The notes: a model not told the origin generated them from the sequence alone. A stretch of 64,000 bases of DNA from Duganella sp. CF402 (GCF_900109645.1 NZ_FOBG01000001.1:682001-746000); one strand, 5' to 3'; numbered from the stretch's first letter, positions 26,192 through 35,474 are shown. A program made the numbers and translations.

Positions 26192-27622
26192 ATGAAATCC
26201 GTTCTCCAGAAATCCCTGTCGCTGACCGTGCTGGCCACAAGCCTGCTGAGTGTTGGCGTTAGCGCCGCTCCCAACGACCCCGCCACCCTGGGACAAATCC
26301 GTGACAACGCGATACAAAGCGACTGGGCCTATGAACGGCTGGCCGACCTGACCGACCTGGTAGGCCCGCGCCTGTCCGGTTCGGCCGGCGCGGCGGCGGC
26401 GGTGGACCAAGTGGCGGCGGCGATGCGCAAAATCGGCGCGACCGTGACGCTGCAGCCGGTGAAGGTGCCGCATTGGGTGCGCGGCGCCGAGACGGCGGAG
26501 CTGGTGGAATATACCGGCCGCCCGGCCGGCATCACGCAGAAAGTGGTGCTGACGGCCCTCGGCGGTTCCGGCGCCACCCCGGCCGCCGGCCTGACCGCAC
26601 CGGTCATCATCGTGCGCAGCTTTGATGAATTGAAGGCCAAAGGCGCGCAAGTGAAGGGCAGCATTGTGCTGTTCGACGTCGCATTCGATCAGGAGATGGC
26701 GGATCGCGGCCACGCCGGCCCGGCTTATGGCCGTGGTGCCGGCTTCCGCTTCGCCGGTCCTAAACTGGCGGCCGACATGGGCGCGGCGGCGGCGCTGGTG
26801 CGCTCGGTCGGCGGCGCCAATTACCGCATTGCGCACACTGGCGCTACCGGCGTGGTGGACGGGGCGCGCATTCCGGCGGCGGCCGTGACGGCCGAAGACG
26901 CGATGCTGATGAGCCGCCTGTCGGCGCGCGGTCCGCTGAAAATGCACCTGACCCTGACCCCGCAAACGCTGCCGGAAGCCGACAGCTACAACGTGATCGC
27001 CGACCTGCCGGGCACCGACAAGGCCGATGAAGTGGTGATTGTCTCCGGCCACCTCGATTCGTGGGACCTGGCCACCGGCGCCCACGACGACGGCACCGGC
27101 GTGGCTGGCGCGATGGCGGTGATCGACACCCTGAAGAAGCTGAATCTCAAGCCGCGCCGCACCATCCGCGTGATCGCCTGGATGAACGAGGAAAATGGCA
27201 CCCGTGGCGGCAAGGCCTACTTTGAGGCCAACAAGGATAAGCTGGACAAGCACTTCGCCGCCATCGAATCGGACAGCGGTGGTGGCCGTCCGTTCGGCTT
27301 TATCGGTAGCGTGACGCCGCCGATGGTGAAGTATTTCGCGCCGCTGAAAACCGCGCTGGAGCCGATCGGCGCCGGTATCTTCGAGCGTCACGACATCGCC
27401 GGTGCTGCCGATACCGGCCCACTGGAGCGCGCGGGCGTGCCGGTGTTTGAACCGCTGGTCGATTCCAGCTCCTACTTCAGCTATCACCACACCCCGGCCG
27501 ATACGCTGGACAAGGTGAGCCCACTGGAGCTGAAGCGCCACGTGGCGGTGCTGACCGCGCTGACCTGGTATCTGGCGAATATGGAAGAGAACATCGGCCG
27601 CGTTCCGCAGCAGCCTGAATAA
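26192..27622 (+). CDS. Exported M28-family zinc metallopeptidase
   Basis: 476 aa from the ATG at 26192, where an AGGAA site and a proper signal peptide begin (MKSVLQKSLSLTVLATSLL, cleavage near VSA). Bi-zinc ligands of M28 aminopeptidases are visible: SGHLDSWDLATGAHDDGTG (His, Asp), WMNEENGTRGG (Glu-Glu), ESDSGG (Asp) and a late YHHTPADT (His). A PA-type insert precedes the catalytic domain. It is predicted to be a periplasmic or secreted aminopeptidase. Confidence 0.93.
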   Translation: MKSVLQKSLSLTVLATSLLSVGVSAAPNDPATLGQIRDNAIQSDWAYERLADLTDLVGPRLSGSAGAAAAVDQVAAAMRKIGATVTLQPVKVPHWVRGAETAELVEYTGRPAGITQKVVLTALGGSGATPAAGLTAPVIIVRSFDELKAKGAQVKGSIVLFDVAFDQEMADRGHAGPAYGRGAGFRFAGPKLAADMGAAAALVRSVGGANYRIAHTGATGVVDGARIPAAAVTAEDAMLMSRLSARGPLKMHLTLTPQTLPEADSYNVIADLPGTDKADEVVIVSGHLDSWDLATGAHDDGTGVAGAMAVIDTLKKLNLKPRRTIRVIAWMNEENGTRGGKAYFEANKDKLDKHFAAIESDSGGGRPFGFIGSVTPPMVKYFAPLKTALEPIGAGIFERHDIAGAADTGPLERAGVPVFEPLVDSSSYFSYHHTPADTLDKVSPLELKRHVAVLTALTWYLANMEENIGRVPQQPE

Positions 27623-27675
27623 AAGCAGGCGTTTTGCGATGGTGGTATGCTGGAATCCTGAGTAAGGAGGCCACC

Positions 27676-27918
27676 ATGAGCAAGCTCCATTACAAAGGCT
27701 GGGATATTCTCCCAACCGTGCTGCCGACCGCTGATCACAAGTGGTCGGCCAGTTGCGACCTGGTTGAGCACAGGGGTGCCGGCGACACCGAAGTGTTTGA
27801 AGGCGCCACCATGCAGTTCGTTCGCGATACCGAGGACGAGGCCCTCGCGGCGGCTTGCCACGAGGCGGCCATCCAGATCGATAACATTCTCGCCAATCCA
27901 TCCGTGCGGCTGGCGTGA
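27676..27918 (+). CDS. Small hypothetical protein
   Basis: 80 aa, started at the ATG at 27676, which has a perfect AAGGAGG nine bases upstream; an in-frame upstream ATG at 27634 lacks one. Soluble, acidic, with a pattern of short beta strands and a C-terminal helix (EDEALAAACHEAAIQIDNIL). No family recognised, although similar small proteins are common in this bacterial group. Confidence 0.75.
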   Translation: MSKLHYKGWDILPTVLPTADHKWSASCDLVEHRGAGDTEVFEGATMQFVRDTEDEALAAACHEAAIQIDNILANPSVRLA

Positions 27919-27950
27919 ACGATGCACCCGGCTTGTGATAACATTGTCGA

Positions 27951-28328
27951 ATGACCGTTCTGTTTCGATCCTTTGTCGTTTGGCTGATGCTGTTGGCGCT
28001 CCCGTACCAGGGCTACGCGTCGGCGCAAATGCTGTTGTGCGTCGCTCCGGCGACGACGGGGGCGGCTGCGGCCATGAAGATGGCAATGCCCGACGGTCCT
28101 CACGACCATGCCGCCATGCTGGCCGCGCAAAAGAGTGAAAAAGCCAATCCCCACGCCAATATGAAGTGCAGCGGTTCCGCATGCTGCTCTGCCGCCGCGC
28201 CGCTACTGGCGCTGGCCATTCCCGCGCCGCTGCTGCCATCCGCAGCCGTCGTGCCGTTCTATTCCGACTTCCTCCCAGCGGTCGACCTGGCCCACCCTGA
28301 ACGTCCGCCTCAAGGCCGTCTCGCCTGA
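27951..28328 (+). CDS. Small exported Met/His/Cys-rich protein of a copper cluster
   Basis: 125 aa with a signal peptide (about 1-24). The mature protein has potential copper ligands: MKMAMPDGPHDHAAM, a Cys group in MKCSGSACCS and PHANM. The length and ending (PERPPQGRLA) resemble DUF2946-type proteins. It directly precedes the TolC-like and multicopper oxidase genes in the same direction, which supports a copper-handling role. Confidence 0.7.
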   Translation: MTVLFRSFVVWLMLLALPYQGYASAQMLLCVAPATTGAAAAMKMAMPDGPHDHAAMLAAQKSEKANPHANMKCSGSACCSAAAPLLALAIPAPLLPSAAVVPFYSDFLPAVDLAHPERPPQGRLA

Positions 28329-28386
28329 TCACACCCAAGCTCCGTCTGCGAGCTGCATTTTCATCACCATTTTTTGAGGTAGAGAC

Positions 28387-29778
28387 ATGAACTGTCTGTA
28401 TAAACGCGCCGCTAGCGCTGCTGGAGTTGGCATCGCGCTGCTGCTCGGCGGTTGTGCGTCGCTGTCCGGCGATGGCGGCTTCAGCGCCGCCGCCGGCATC
28501 AGCGAATCGCGTACCGGCGCCAGCGCCAGTGTCGCCGGTCGTTTGCCGCGCAATGAAGACGATGCCCGCGCGCTTGCTGCGGTCATCAGTAAGAAACTCG
28601 AGCAGCCGCTGGCTGCCGACGATGCAGTGCAGATCGCGCTGCTGAACAACCGTGGCCTGCAGGCCAGCTATTGGTCGCTCGGCGTGGCCGAGGCGGATCT
28701 GGTGCAGGCCGGCCGGCTGCAAAATCCGGTGCTGGACTTCAAGCGCAGTCACGGCGGTGGCGAGGTTGGGATCGAACGCACGCTGACCTTCAATCTGGTC
28801 AGCCTGATTACCGCGCCGATGGCCAGCCGTATCGAGGGCCGCCGCTTTGAGCAAACCAAACTGCTGGTCGCGAATGAAGCACTAAAGGTCGCCGCTGACA
28901 CCCGCCGCGCGTGGGTGGATGCGGTGGCGGCCAGCCAGATCGCTGATTATGCGCGGCAGGTGGAAGCGTCGGCGCAAGCCGGCGCCGAACTGGCGGGGCG
29001 CATGCGCAAGGCCGGCAACTGGAGCTCGCTCGACCAAGCGCGCGAGCAGGCCTACCACGCTCAGACCGTGGCCGATGCCACGCATGCGCAGAAAGCCGCC
29101 GTGTCGGCACGTGAAAAGCTGACTCGCTTGCTGGGTCTGAGCGGCGAGCAGGCGGCGTCCTACCGCCTGCCGGATCGTTTGCCGGACCTGCCGGCGGCGC
29201 CGCGCGAATTGGCCGACATCGAGCAACTGGCGGTGAACGAACGCCTGGATATCCAGGCCGCCAGGATCGATACCGAACAAACCGCAGCCACGCTGGGCCT
29301 GACCCGCACCACGCGCTTCATCAACGTGCTGGATCTTGGCGCGGTGCGCAACACCGAAGGCGGCACCGCCACGCGCGGCTACGAGCTGTCGCTGGAAATT
29401 CCGCTGTTCGACTGGGGCTCGGCCCGCGTCGCGCGCGCGGAGGCGACTTATATGCAGTCGGTGAATCTGCTGGCGCAAGCGGCGGTCGATGCACGCAGCG
29501 AAGCGCGCGAAAGCTATGCCGACTATCGCGCATCCTACGAACTCGCGCGCCACTACCGCGACAGCGTGGTCCCGCTGCGCAAGGAAATTTCGGATCAAAC
29601 CCTGCTGCGCTACAACGGCATGCTGATGAGCGTCTTCGAACTGCTGGCCGACGCGCGCGAACAAGCCACCGCCGTCAGCGGCTACATCGCCGCGCTCAAG
29701 GACTACTGGACCGCGCAAGCCAATCTGGAGGCCGCGCTGGGCGGCCGTCTGCCAACCAATAAAGGAGTACAACCATGA
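28387..29778 (+). CDS. TolC-family outer-membrane lipoprotein
   Basis: 463 aa. Signal peptide with lipobox LLGG-C23. Long helical hairpin repeats (AASQIADYARQVEASAQAGA, AVDARSEARESYADYRASYE) are characteristic of outer-membrane factor proteins of the CusC/TolC type. Its stop overlaps the start of the multicopper oxidase gene by four bases. No RND pump or membrane fusion protein is adjacent, so its partner must lie elsewhere. Confidence 0.88.
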   Translation: MNCLYKRAASAAGVGIALLLGGCASLSGDGGFSAAAGISESRTGASASVAGRLPRNEDDARALAAVISKKLEQPLAADDAVQIALLNNRGLQASYWSLGVAEADLVQAGRLQNPVLDFKRSHGGGEVGIERTLTFNLVSLITAPMASRIEGRRFEQTKLLVANEALKVAADTRRAWVDAVAASQIADYARQVEASAQAGAELAGRMRKAGNWSSLDQAREQAYHAQTVADATHAQKAAVSAREKLTRLLGLSGEQAASYRLPDRLPDLPAAPRELADIEQLAVNERLDIQAARIDTEQTAATLGLTRTTRFINVLDLGAVRNTEGGTATRGYELSLEIPLFDWGSARVARAEATYMQSVNLLAQAAVDARSEARESYADYRASYELARHYRDSVVPLRKEISDQTLLRYNGMLMSVFELLADAREQATAVSGYIAALKDYWTAQANLEAALGGRLPTNKGVQP

Positions 29779-31148
29779 CCACCCGCAGGAATTTTTTGAG
29801 CGGTGCGGCCACCCTGATCGGCGCCGGCATGGTGAGCAAGGCCGGCGCGGCGACGCTGCCGGAGGCGCCGGTGCAATCGTCGGCATCCACGCAAGGCCCG
29901 CTGATGCCGCCGAACGGCCGCCCATATAATCCCGTCGTTACCTTGAATGGCTGGACGCTGCCGTGGCGAATGAAGGACGGTGTCAAGGAGTTCCACCTCG
30001 TGGCCGAACCGGTGGTACGCGAGATCGCGCCCGGCATGACGGCCAACCTGTGGGGCTACAACGGCCAGAGTCCCGGTCCGACCATCGAAGTGGTGGAGGG
30101 GGACCGTGTGCGCATCTTCGTCACCAACAAACTGCCGGAGCACACCAGCGTACACTGGCACGGCCAGCGCCTGCCGAACGGCATGGACGGCGTGACCGGC
30201 CTGACGCAGCAGGGCATCGCGCCGGGCAAAACGTTTGTGTACGAGTTTGTCGCCAAAAACGCCGGCACCTTCATGTACCACCCGCACGCCGACGAGATGG
30301 CGCAGATGGCGATGGGGATGATGGGCTTCTGGGTCACGCATCCGCGCGATCCCAAGCTGCATGCGGTGGATCGCGATTTCGTGTTCCTGCTGAACGCCTA
30401 TGACATTGAGCCGGGCAGCTACACGCCCAAGGTCAACACCATGACCGACTTTAACCTGTGGACCTTCAACAGCCGCGCCTTCCCCGGCGTGGATCCGATG
30501 GTGGTGCGCAAGGACGACAAGGTGCGCATCCGCGTCGGCAACCTGACCATGACCAACCATCCGATTCACCTGCATGGTCATACGTTTGAAGTCACCGGTA
30601 CCGATGGCGGCTGGGTGCGGCCATCGGCGCGCTGGCCGGAGGTGACCACCGATATCGCGGTCGGCCAGATGCGGGCTATCGAGTTCGTGGCCGATGAACC
30701 GGGCGACTGGGCCTTCCACTGCCACAAATCGCACCACACCATGAACGCGATGGGGCACGATGTGCCGAACATGATCGGCGTGGACCACAGCGGCGTGGCG
30801 CGCAAGATCAGCGATCTGGTGCCGGGCTATATGGTCATGGGCGACAAGGGCGGTTCGATGGGCGGCATGCAGATGCCGCTACCGGAAAACACGCTGCCGA
30901 TGATGATGGGCGAAGGTCCGTTTGGAGATCTCGAGATGGGCGGCATGTTCACGGTGGTGAAAGTGCGGGAAGGGCAGGCGCGCAACGACTACAAGGATCC
31001 TGGCTGGTACAAGCATCCGAAAGGCACCGTGGCGCACGAGTGGACCGGCGAACTCCCGGCCGCCCCGCGCGCCCCAGGCGCTCCGCCATCCAAGCCGTCG
31101 GAAGCGATGGACGTAAAGCGCGACGGCGATATGCATCGCCATCACTAA
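29775..31148 (+). CDS. Tat-exported multicopper oxidase
   Basis: 457 aa. Twin-arginine signal (TTRRNFLSGAATLIGAG). All four copper-binding motifs are present: HWHGQRLPNG, YHPHADEMAQM, HPIHLHGHTFEV and FHCHKSHHTMNAM, the last with the type 1 HCHxxxHxxxxM pattern. A Met-rich segment (MGGMQMPLPENTLPMMMGEG) near 365-385 is typical of cuprous oxidases of the CueO/CopA type. Likely role: periplasmic Cu(I) oxidation and copper tolerance, linked to the upstream TolC-like gene by a four-base overlap. Confidence 0.93.
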   Translation: MTTRRNFLSGAATLIGAGMVSKAGAATLPEAPVQSSASTQGPLMPPNGRPYNPVVTLNGWTLPWRMKDGVKEFHLVAEPVVREIAPGMTANLWGYNGQSPGPTIEVVEGDRVRIFVTNKLPEHTSVHWHGQRLPNGMDGVTGLTQQGIAPGKTFVYEFVAKNAGTFMYHPHADEMAQMAMGMMGFWVTHPRDPKLHAVDRDFVFLLNAYDIEPGSYTPKVNTMTDFNLWTFNSRAFPGVDPMVVRKDDKVRIRVGNLTMTNHPIHLHGHTFEVTGTDGGWVRPSARWPEVTTDIAVGQMRAIEFVADEPGDWAFHCHKSHHTMNAMGHDVPNMIGVDHSGVARKISDLVPGYMVMGDKGGSMGGMQMPLPENTLPMMMGEGPFGDLEMGGMFTVVKVREGQARNDYKDPGWYKHPKGTVAHEWTGELPAAPRAPGAPPSKPSEAMDVKRDGDMHRHH

Positions 31149-31765
31149 CCGTAAATTAACTTGGCAGCCATACCCAGGATCGCCAGCACCACGACGATCT
31201 GGCTGCCAAGCATCCATCGCATGAAGGTGTTCGTTTCGTTGACCGTGGACTCAATCCGCTCAAATCGGCGGTTCATCTCGTCTTGCATTTCTGCAAACCT
31301 CCGGTCCGTGGCTTCCCGCTGTTCCGCAAACCTGCGATCAACATGCTCAAACCTGCCATCAACATGCTCGAACCTGCCATTCATGTCTTCCCGCAGTTCG
31401 CGAAATCGCCGATTCGTCTCCTCTCTCATTTCCGTGAATCGCCGCGCCATGTCTTCTCGAATGAGTGCGGTATTGTTGGCTAAGTCTTCGCTGGCTTTTT
31501 TAAAATCGCGCTCTTCTGCGCTTCGCAGCATGTCAAAGCGTAGCTCCATGTCCGATCGTATCTCGGCAAAGCGGCGGTTCATCTCGTCTTGCAGGTTGCC
31601 GATGCGGTAAAGCGTTGATTCGTTGTCGGCCTTTTTCTGGTGTAGCTCGCTCAGCGCGGTTTCGATACGATTGAATCTGTCGTTCATAGCATTCTCCAAC
31701 GCAGCAAGCGCGGCGGCGTTGCTGTCGGACTTGGATTCCAGAGTTGTCAGGCGTTCTTCCATCAT
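31145..31765 (-). CDS. Coiled-coil protein with C-terminal membrane anchor
   Basis: 206 aa. Almost entirely coiled coil built from tandem copies of an 11-to-14-residue motif with a RRF/GRF core (e.g. FRELREDMNGRFEHVDGRF, RFEHVDRRFAEQ). A single C-terminal helix (MLGSQIVVVLAILGMAAKLI) would anchor it. The stop codons of this gene and the multicopper oxidase overlap on opposite strands. Similar proteins are common in proteobacteria and sometimes accompany MCU-like mitochondrial proteins; the function here is unknown. Confidence 0.8.
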   Translation of the reverse strand: MMEERLTTLESKSDSNAAALAALENAMNDRFNRIETALSELHQKKADNESTLYRIGNLQDEMNRRFAEIRSDMELRFDMLRSAEERDFKKASEDLANNTALIREDMARRFTEMREETNRRFRELREDMNGRFEHVDGRFEHVDRRFAEQREATDRRFAEMQDEMNRRFERIESTVNETNTFMRWMLGSQIVVVLAILGMAAKLIYG

Positions 31766-31875
31766 GAAATCGTCCTCCTGTTGTGCTGTACTGGCAATGG
31801 CGGGCCGGTAAGGTGTTAGACCAATCTGCGCCGAGTTTGATCCATCTCAGCGGATTTGTTAGTATCCCTAGCTCT

Positions 31876-33132
31876 ATGAGGAAACTATCCCGCTATCCGG
31901 AGCAAATCGCGCTGTTGCCGTACATTGGCAAGTGGACTGCGCTCGCCGGGCTGATTGCGGTGCTGAGTGGCACTGCGTCGGCCTTTTTTTTGTTTGCGCT
32001 CGATGTCGCCACCAACTGGCGCGAGGCGCACCGCTGGATTATCTGGCTGCTGCCGCTGGCCGGCTTCGTGGTCGGCTGGGTTTATCTCAAGCTGGGTAGC
32101 AGCGTGGAGGCGGGGAATAACCTGCTGATCGACGAAATCCACGATCCTAAAAAAGTGGTCCCGCTGCGCATGGCGCCGCTGGTGCTGATCGGCACCGTGG
32201 TGTCGCACTGGTTCGGCGCCTCGGTCGGGCGCGAGGGCACGGCGGTGCAGATGGGCGGCACGCTGGCAGATCAGCTGACCCACATCTTCCGCCTGCGCCA
32301 CGCCGAGCGCCGCATCGTGCTGATGGCCGGCATCAGCGCTGGTTTTGCATCGGTGTTTGGCACGCCGCTGGCCGGCGCGATCTTTGGCCTTGAAGTGCTG
32401 GCCATCGGCCGCCTGCGTTATGACGCCATCTTCCCGTGCATGGTGGCCGCCATCGCCGCCGACCAGGTGGGTATGGCGTGGGGCGTGCATCACACCCATT
32501 ACGCCATCAGCGCCATCACGCCGATCGGCTTCTGGAGCGTGGCGGCGGTGCTGGTGGCGGGCATTGTGTTTGGATTGGTGGGCATGGCCTTTGCCAAGTC
32601 GACGCATGCTGCGTCGGCCTTCATGAAGCGCCACATCACCTACGCGCCATTGCGGCCGATGCTGGGCGGCGCAGTGATCGCGCTGGCCGTGTGGTGGCTG
32701 GGCACGCGCTACATCGGCCTCGGGATTCCGGTGATGGTGGAATCGTTCCAGCAGCCGGTGGCGCCGTGGGACTTCCTTGGCAAATTCATCTTCACGGTTG
32801 GCTCGCTGGGCAGCGGCTTCAAAGGCGGCGAAGTGACGCCGCTGTTCTACATCGGCGCGACGCTGGGCAATGCGCTGGCGCCGCTGCTGCACCTGCCGTT
32901 TGCGCTGCTGGCGGGACTGGGCTTTGTGGCGGTGTTCGCTGGCGCGGCCAACACGCCGCTGGCGTCGACCATCATGGCGATCGAATTATTCGGCCCGCAG
33001 ATCGGTCCTTACGCGGCGCTGGCTTGCGTGGTGGCCTACCTGTTCTCTGGCCACAGCGGCATCTACCGCGCCCAGCGCGTGGGCCTCGTCAAACACCGCC
33101 TGCCGCCGGTGGCGCGGGATCGGAAGCGCTAG
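31876..33132 (+). CDS. CLC-family anion channel/antiporter, fluoride-clade-like
   Basis: 418 aa from the ATG at 31876, with many membrane helices. The gating glutamate is present (E120 in GASVGREGTAVQ). Canonical chloride motifs are altered: GREGT replaces GREGP, and the region of the usual GSGIP reads EAGNNLLIDEIHDP. These departures are, to my knowledge, features of the clade that contains fluoride/proton antiporters, but substrate choice needs alignment. No fluoride riboswitch is visible upstream. The 3' end overlaps the convergent mscS-type gene by 44 bases. Confidence 0.88.
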   Translation: MRKLSRYPEQIALLPYIGKWTALAGLIAVLSGTASAFFLFALDVATNWREAHRWIIWLLPLAGFVVGWVYLKLGSSVEAGNNLLIDEIHDPKKVVPLRMAPLVLIGTVVSHWFGASVGREGTAVQMGGTLADQLTHIFRLRHAERRIVLMAGISAGFASVFGTPLAGAIFGLEVLAIGRLRYDAIFPCMVAAIAADQVGMAWGVHHTHYAISAITPIGFWSVAAVLVAGIVFGLVGMAFAKSTHAASAFMKRHITYAPLRPMLGGAVIALAVWWLGTRYIGLGIPVMVESFQQPVAPWDFLGKFIFTVGSLGSGFKGGEVTPLFYIGATLGNALAPLLHLPFALLAGLGFVAVFAGAANTPLASTIMAIELFGPQIGPYAALACVVAYLFSGHSGIYRAQRVGLVKHRLPPVARDRKR

Positions 33133-34726
33133 CCGGCGCGCGGTGCCATTCTTCTTTTGGGATGACGTGCGGCGAGGGCGGCTCCTGCATGAAGTGCGGA
33201 GAGGTCATTTGAACGCCGTACTCGTTGAACACATCGATAATGTTCTGGTGCAGCCGGTTCAGCACATCGGCGCGCTGGCGCGGCGCTTCGGCGGTGACGT
33301 AGGCCACCAGCCGGTATGCCGGATAGAAGTCCGTCAGCGCCGTCTGCACCACATACGGCTTGGGCGACTTGGCGATATCGCCGGTGCGGTGCGCCGCCAG
33401 TTCCAGCATGGCGTGCACCTGCCGCCACGGCGTGTCGTAGCCGATGGTGACGGTGGTGTCGAGCACGAAGCCGGCGCCGGGATAGGCGCGCGAATAATTC
33501 TTGCTGGTGTTGGACAGCACCCAGGCATTCGGCATGGTCACTTCTTCGCCAAGCCCTGTGCGCAGGCGCGTTTCGAACATACCCAGTTCCACCACCGTGC
33601 CCTCTGCATCGCCGATGCGCACATATTCGCCCTTGCGCAGCGAGCGCGAATACATCAGGATCAAGCCGCTGGCGCCTTGTCCCACAATGCTGGATGCGCC
33701 GATCGACACCATCAGGCCGACCAGCACCGACAAGCCCTGGAACGCCGCCGTCTTTGCGCCTGGCAGATAAGGGTAGGCCATCGCCAGCGCAAACAGCCAG
33801 ATCACCACATTGGCGATGCGGCGTGTCGGCACGGCGGTGTCCTTGTCCAGCCATCCAGCTTGCAGCTCGCCGCTTTCCACGCGCTGGAACACCGATTCCA
33901 GCGTCAGCATCACCAGCCTCGCGATAACGGCGATAACCGCCACCAGCACCAATCCTGGCAGGGCGCCGAGGATACCCTGCGCGACATCGCTTACCACCGC
34001 GATCAGGTAATCCTGCAGCCGTTCGCCCCAGCTGCGCGAGTAAGGAATTTTGCCGAGCACGAAGGCCAGCCACAGGTAGGCGGCGATCAGGCGCAGCGCC
34101 CAGATCAGCAGGTTCACGCAATGGCGCATGAAGCGCAGATAGTGTTCGGCATCGAGCACGCGCACGTTCTTCACCTTGACGCGGCCCAGATGGCGGCTGA
34201 TGCCCTGCGCCAGCCGCTTGCCTATCCAGCGATGCAGCATGAGCAGGCCGCGCAGCACCAGCGCCAGGAGCAGGGTGGCAGCGGCGCACAGTGCGCCGGC
34301 AATCAGCAGGTAGCGCGGGCTGGCTTGTTCGCGGCGTTCGGCCAGCGCCTTGGACAGCTGCGCCGCGCTTTCGGTGGCGACGCTGTCGGTGGTGTCGCCG
34401 GCCAGCGGGTTGATGTCGGCCGGCGTGACGAGGAACAGCAGCGCGCCGTCCAGCATCACCTGCGTGCCTTCGTTGATCGGATGGATGGCCGGGCGCTGCG
34501 GGCCGTTGGCGGCGAGGGCGGCGTCGAGCCGCTTGCGCGCGCCGGCGGCGCGGTCTTCTGGCGTGAAGCCGGCCAGCGCGGCGCGGAACAGGAAGATGGT
34601 GCGGTTGGCGAATTCCAGCTTGGCTGGCGGCGGCGGAGCTGCGGGGACATCGGCGGCGATAGCGGCGCCGCACAGCAGGGTAATCAGCAGGGCGCACAGC
34701 AGGCGGCACAAAGCGGTCATAAACAT
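33089..34726 (-). CDS. MscS-family mechanosensitive channel with periplasmic extension
   Basis: 545 aa. Signal-like N-terminus (ALCRLLCALLITLLCGAAIA), a periplasmic region to about residue 150, several membrane helices, then the conserved pore and beta domain: SIGASSIVGQGASGLILMYS, RKGEYVRIGDAEGTVVELG, TMPNAWVLSNTSKNYS. Length exceeds E. coli MscS (286 aa), as in the YbdG/YnaI-like larger members. Likely role: relief of hypo-osmotic pressure. Confidence 0.92.
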   Translation of the reverse strand: MFMTALCRLLCALLITLLCGAAIAADVPAAPPPPAKLEFANRTIFLFRAALAGFTPEDRAAGARKRLDAALAANGPQRPAIHPINEGTQVMLDGALLFLVTPADINPLAGDTTDSVATESAAQLSKALAERREQASPRYLLIAGALCAAATLLLALVLRGLLMLHRWIGKRLAQGISRHLGRVKVKNVRVLDAEHYLRFMRHCVNLLIWALRLIAAYLWLAFVLGKIPYSRSWGERLQDYLIAVVSDVAQGILGALPGLVLVAVIAVIARLVMLTLESVFQRVESGELQAGWLDKDTAVPTRRIANVVIWLFALAMAYPYLPGAKTAAFQGLSVLVGLMVSIGASSIVGQGASGLILMYSRSLRKGEYVRIGDAEGTVVELGMFETRLRTGLGEEVTMPNAWVLSNTSKNYSRAYPGAGFVLDTTVTIGYDTPWRQVHAMLELAAHRTGDIAKSPKPYVVQTALTDFYPAYRLVAYVTAEAPRQRADVLNRLHQNIIDVFNEYGVQMTSPHFMQEPPSPHVIPKEEWHRAPASASDPAPPAAGGV

Positions 34727-34824
34727 CCTCGAGGCATCGGTATTAGCAATGATGCCATGTTATCGGATTCTCTAGTTGTCTGGCAGTTATGGATGGTTCA
34801 TGGCATAATATCGGGCTTGTGTGG

Positions 34825-34909
34825 GCCTCGATGGTGAAATTGGTAGACACAGGAGACTTAAAATCTCCCACCGCAAGGTGTGCCGGTTCGATTCCGGCTC
34901 GAGGCACCA
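34825..34909 (+). tRNA. tRNA-Leu (anticodon UAA)
   Basis: 85 nt cloverleaf with acceptor stem GCCTCGA/TCGAGGC, encoded ACCA end (discriminator A plus CCA), anticodon stem GGAGA/TCTCC and loop CTTAAAA giving anticodon TAA at 34859-34861. A long variable arm (CACCGCAAGGTG-type) marks a class II tRNA. T arm GCCGGTTCGATTCCGGC. Confidence 0.97.
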
Positions 34910-34943
34910 CCCCTCTCTTTTCTTCCCTGAAGTCGAGCCGAAC

Positions 34944-35138
34944 ATGGCATCTGAAAAAACCGTGAAGTTGGTCATCGCTGTGGCGATGGTGGCCGTGGTG
35001 CTGGGCGTGGCCGGCTACGTGGTGGTGTTCTGGCATAACTACACCGGCTGCCAGCAGTTGGAGGCGGAAGCCGCCAAGAACGGCAAGCCGATGTCCTGCG
35101 CCGATATCAAGGCCGCCGCGAAAGCGCAGCGTCAATAA
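34944..35138 (+). CDS. Small single-pass membrane protein
   Basis: 64 aa from the ATG at 34944; the longer frame would begin inside the tRNA. One membrane helix (about 7-29: VKLVIAVAMVAVVLGVAGYV) and a short tail with two cysteines (GCQQLEAEA, MSCADI). No family is recognised. It may be co-transcribed with the tRNA because no promoter is evident in the 34 bases between them. A strong terminator follows two bases after the stop. Confidence 0.65.
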   Translation: MASEKTVKLVIAVAMVAVVLGVAGYVVVFWHNYTGCQQLEAEAAKNGKPMSCADIKAAAKAQRQ

Positions 35139-35140
35139 AA

Positions 35141-35164
35141 AAAGCCCGCAGATTTGCGGGCTTT
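35141..35164. terminator. Bidirectional rho-independent terminator
   Basis: AAAGCCCGCA...TGCGGGCTTT hairpin with an A-run to its left and a short T-run to its right, placed between converging genes ending at 35138 (plus) and 35184 (minus). Confidence 0.9.
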
Positions 35165-35183
35165 GTCGTCTCAGCAGTGGTGC

Positions 35184-35474
35184 TTACGCGCTTTCCACCA
35201 GCTTGAAGCCGGCCCACGACAGCGTGGTCACCTCCACCACCAGCACTTGCGGCTCGGCCTGGATCGAGCTGGCCAGGCGGAACACGGCGTCGCGCACTTC
35301 GTTGATGGTTTCATTGCCGCTGTAGCAGTACTCGCCTTGCGGCAGGTAATAGCCCTTGCCATCGTCCGACTTGATGGCGCCGGCCACGTTGAACTTGGCC
35401 AGTTCGACGTTGATGCGGTCGTAGGTGTCGGCGTTGGCGGCAGGGTAGGAAACGCGAATGATGTAGTTAACCAT
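35184..35474 (-). CDS. Small hypothetical protein
   Basis: 96 aa, soluble, alternating beta strands and helices (VNYIIRVSYPAANADTYDRI, FNVAGAIKSDDGKGYY, PQVLVVEVTTLSWAGFK), suggesting a small ferredoxin-like alpha/beta fold. No known family. It has its own terminators on both sides (35141-35164 and 35512-35537), so it is probably a single-gene unit. Confidence 0.72.
   Translation of the reverse strand: MVNYIIRVSYPAANADTYDRINVELAKFNVAGAIKSDDGKGYYLPQGEYCYSGNETINEVRDAVFRLASSIQAEPQVLVVEVTTLSWAGFKLVESA

Noticed and set aside
26024..27901. 625-aa minus-strand open frame opposite the M28 peptidase
   Set aside because: Antisense shadow of a recognisable peptidase; composition rich in His/Arg/Gly and no domain pattern.
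31783..31875. Fluoride riboswitch upstream of the CLC gene
   Set aside because: The conserved core elements of the crcB motif are not present in the short leader.
32870..34837. 655-aa plus-strand open frame opposite the MscS-type gene
   Set aside because: Shadow frame, Gln/His/Arg-rich, no family; the minus-strand MscS motifs are clear.
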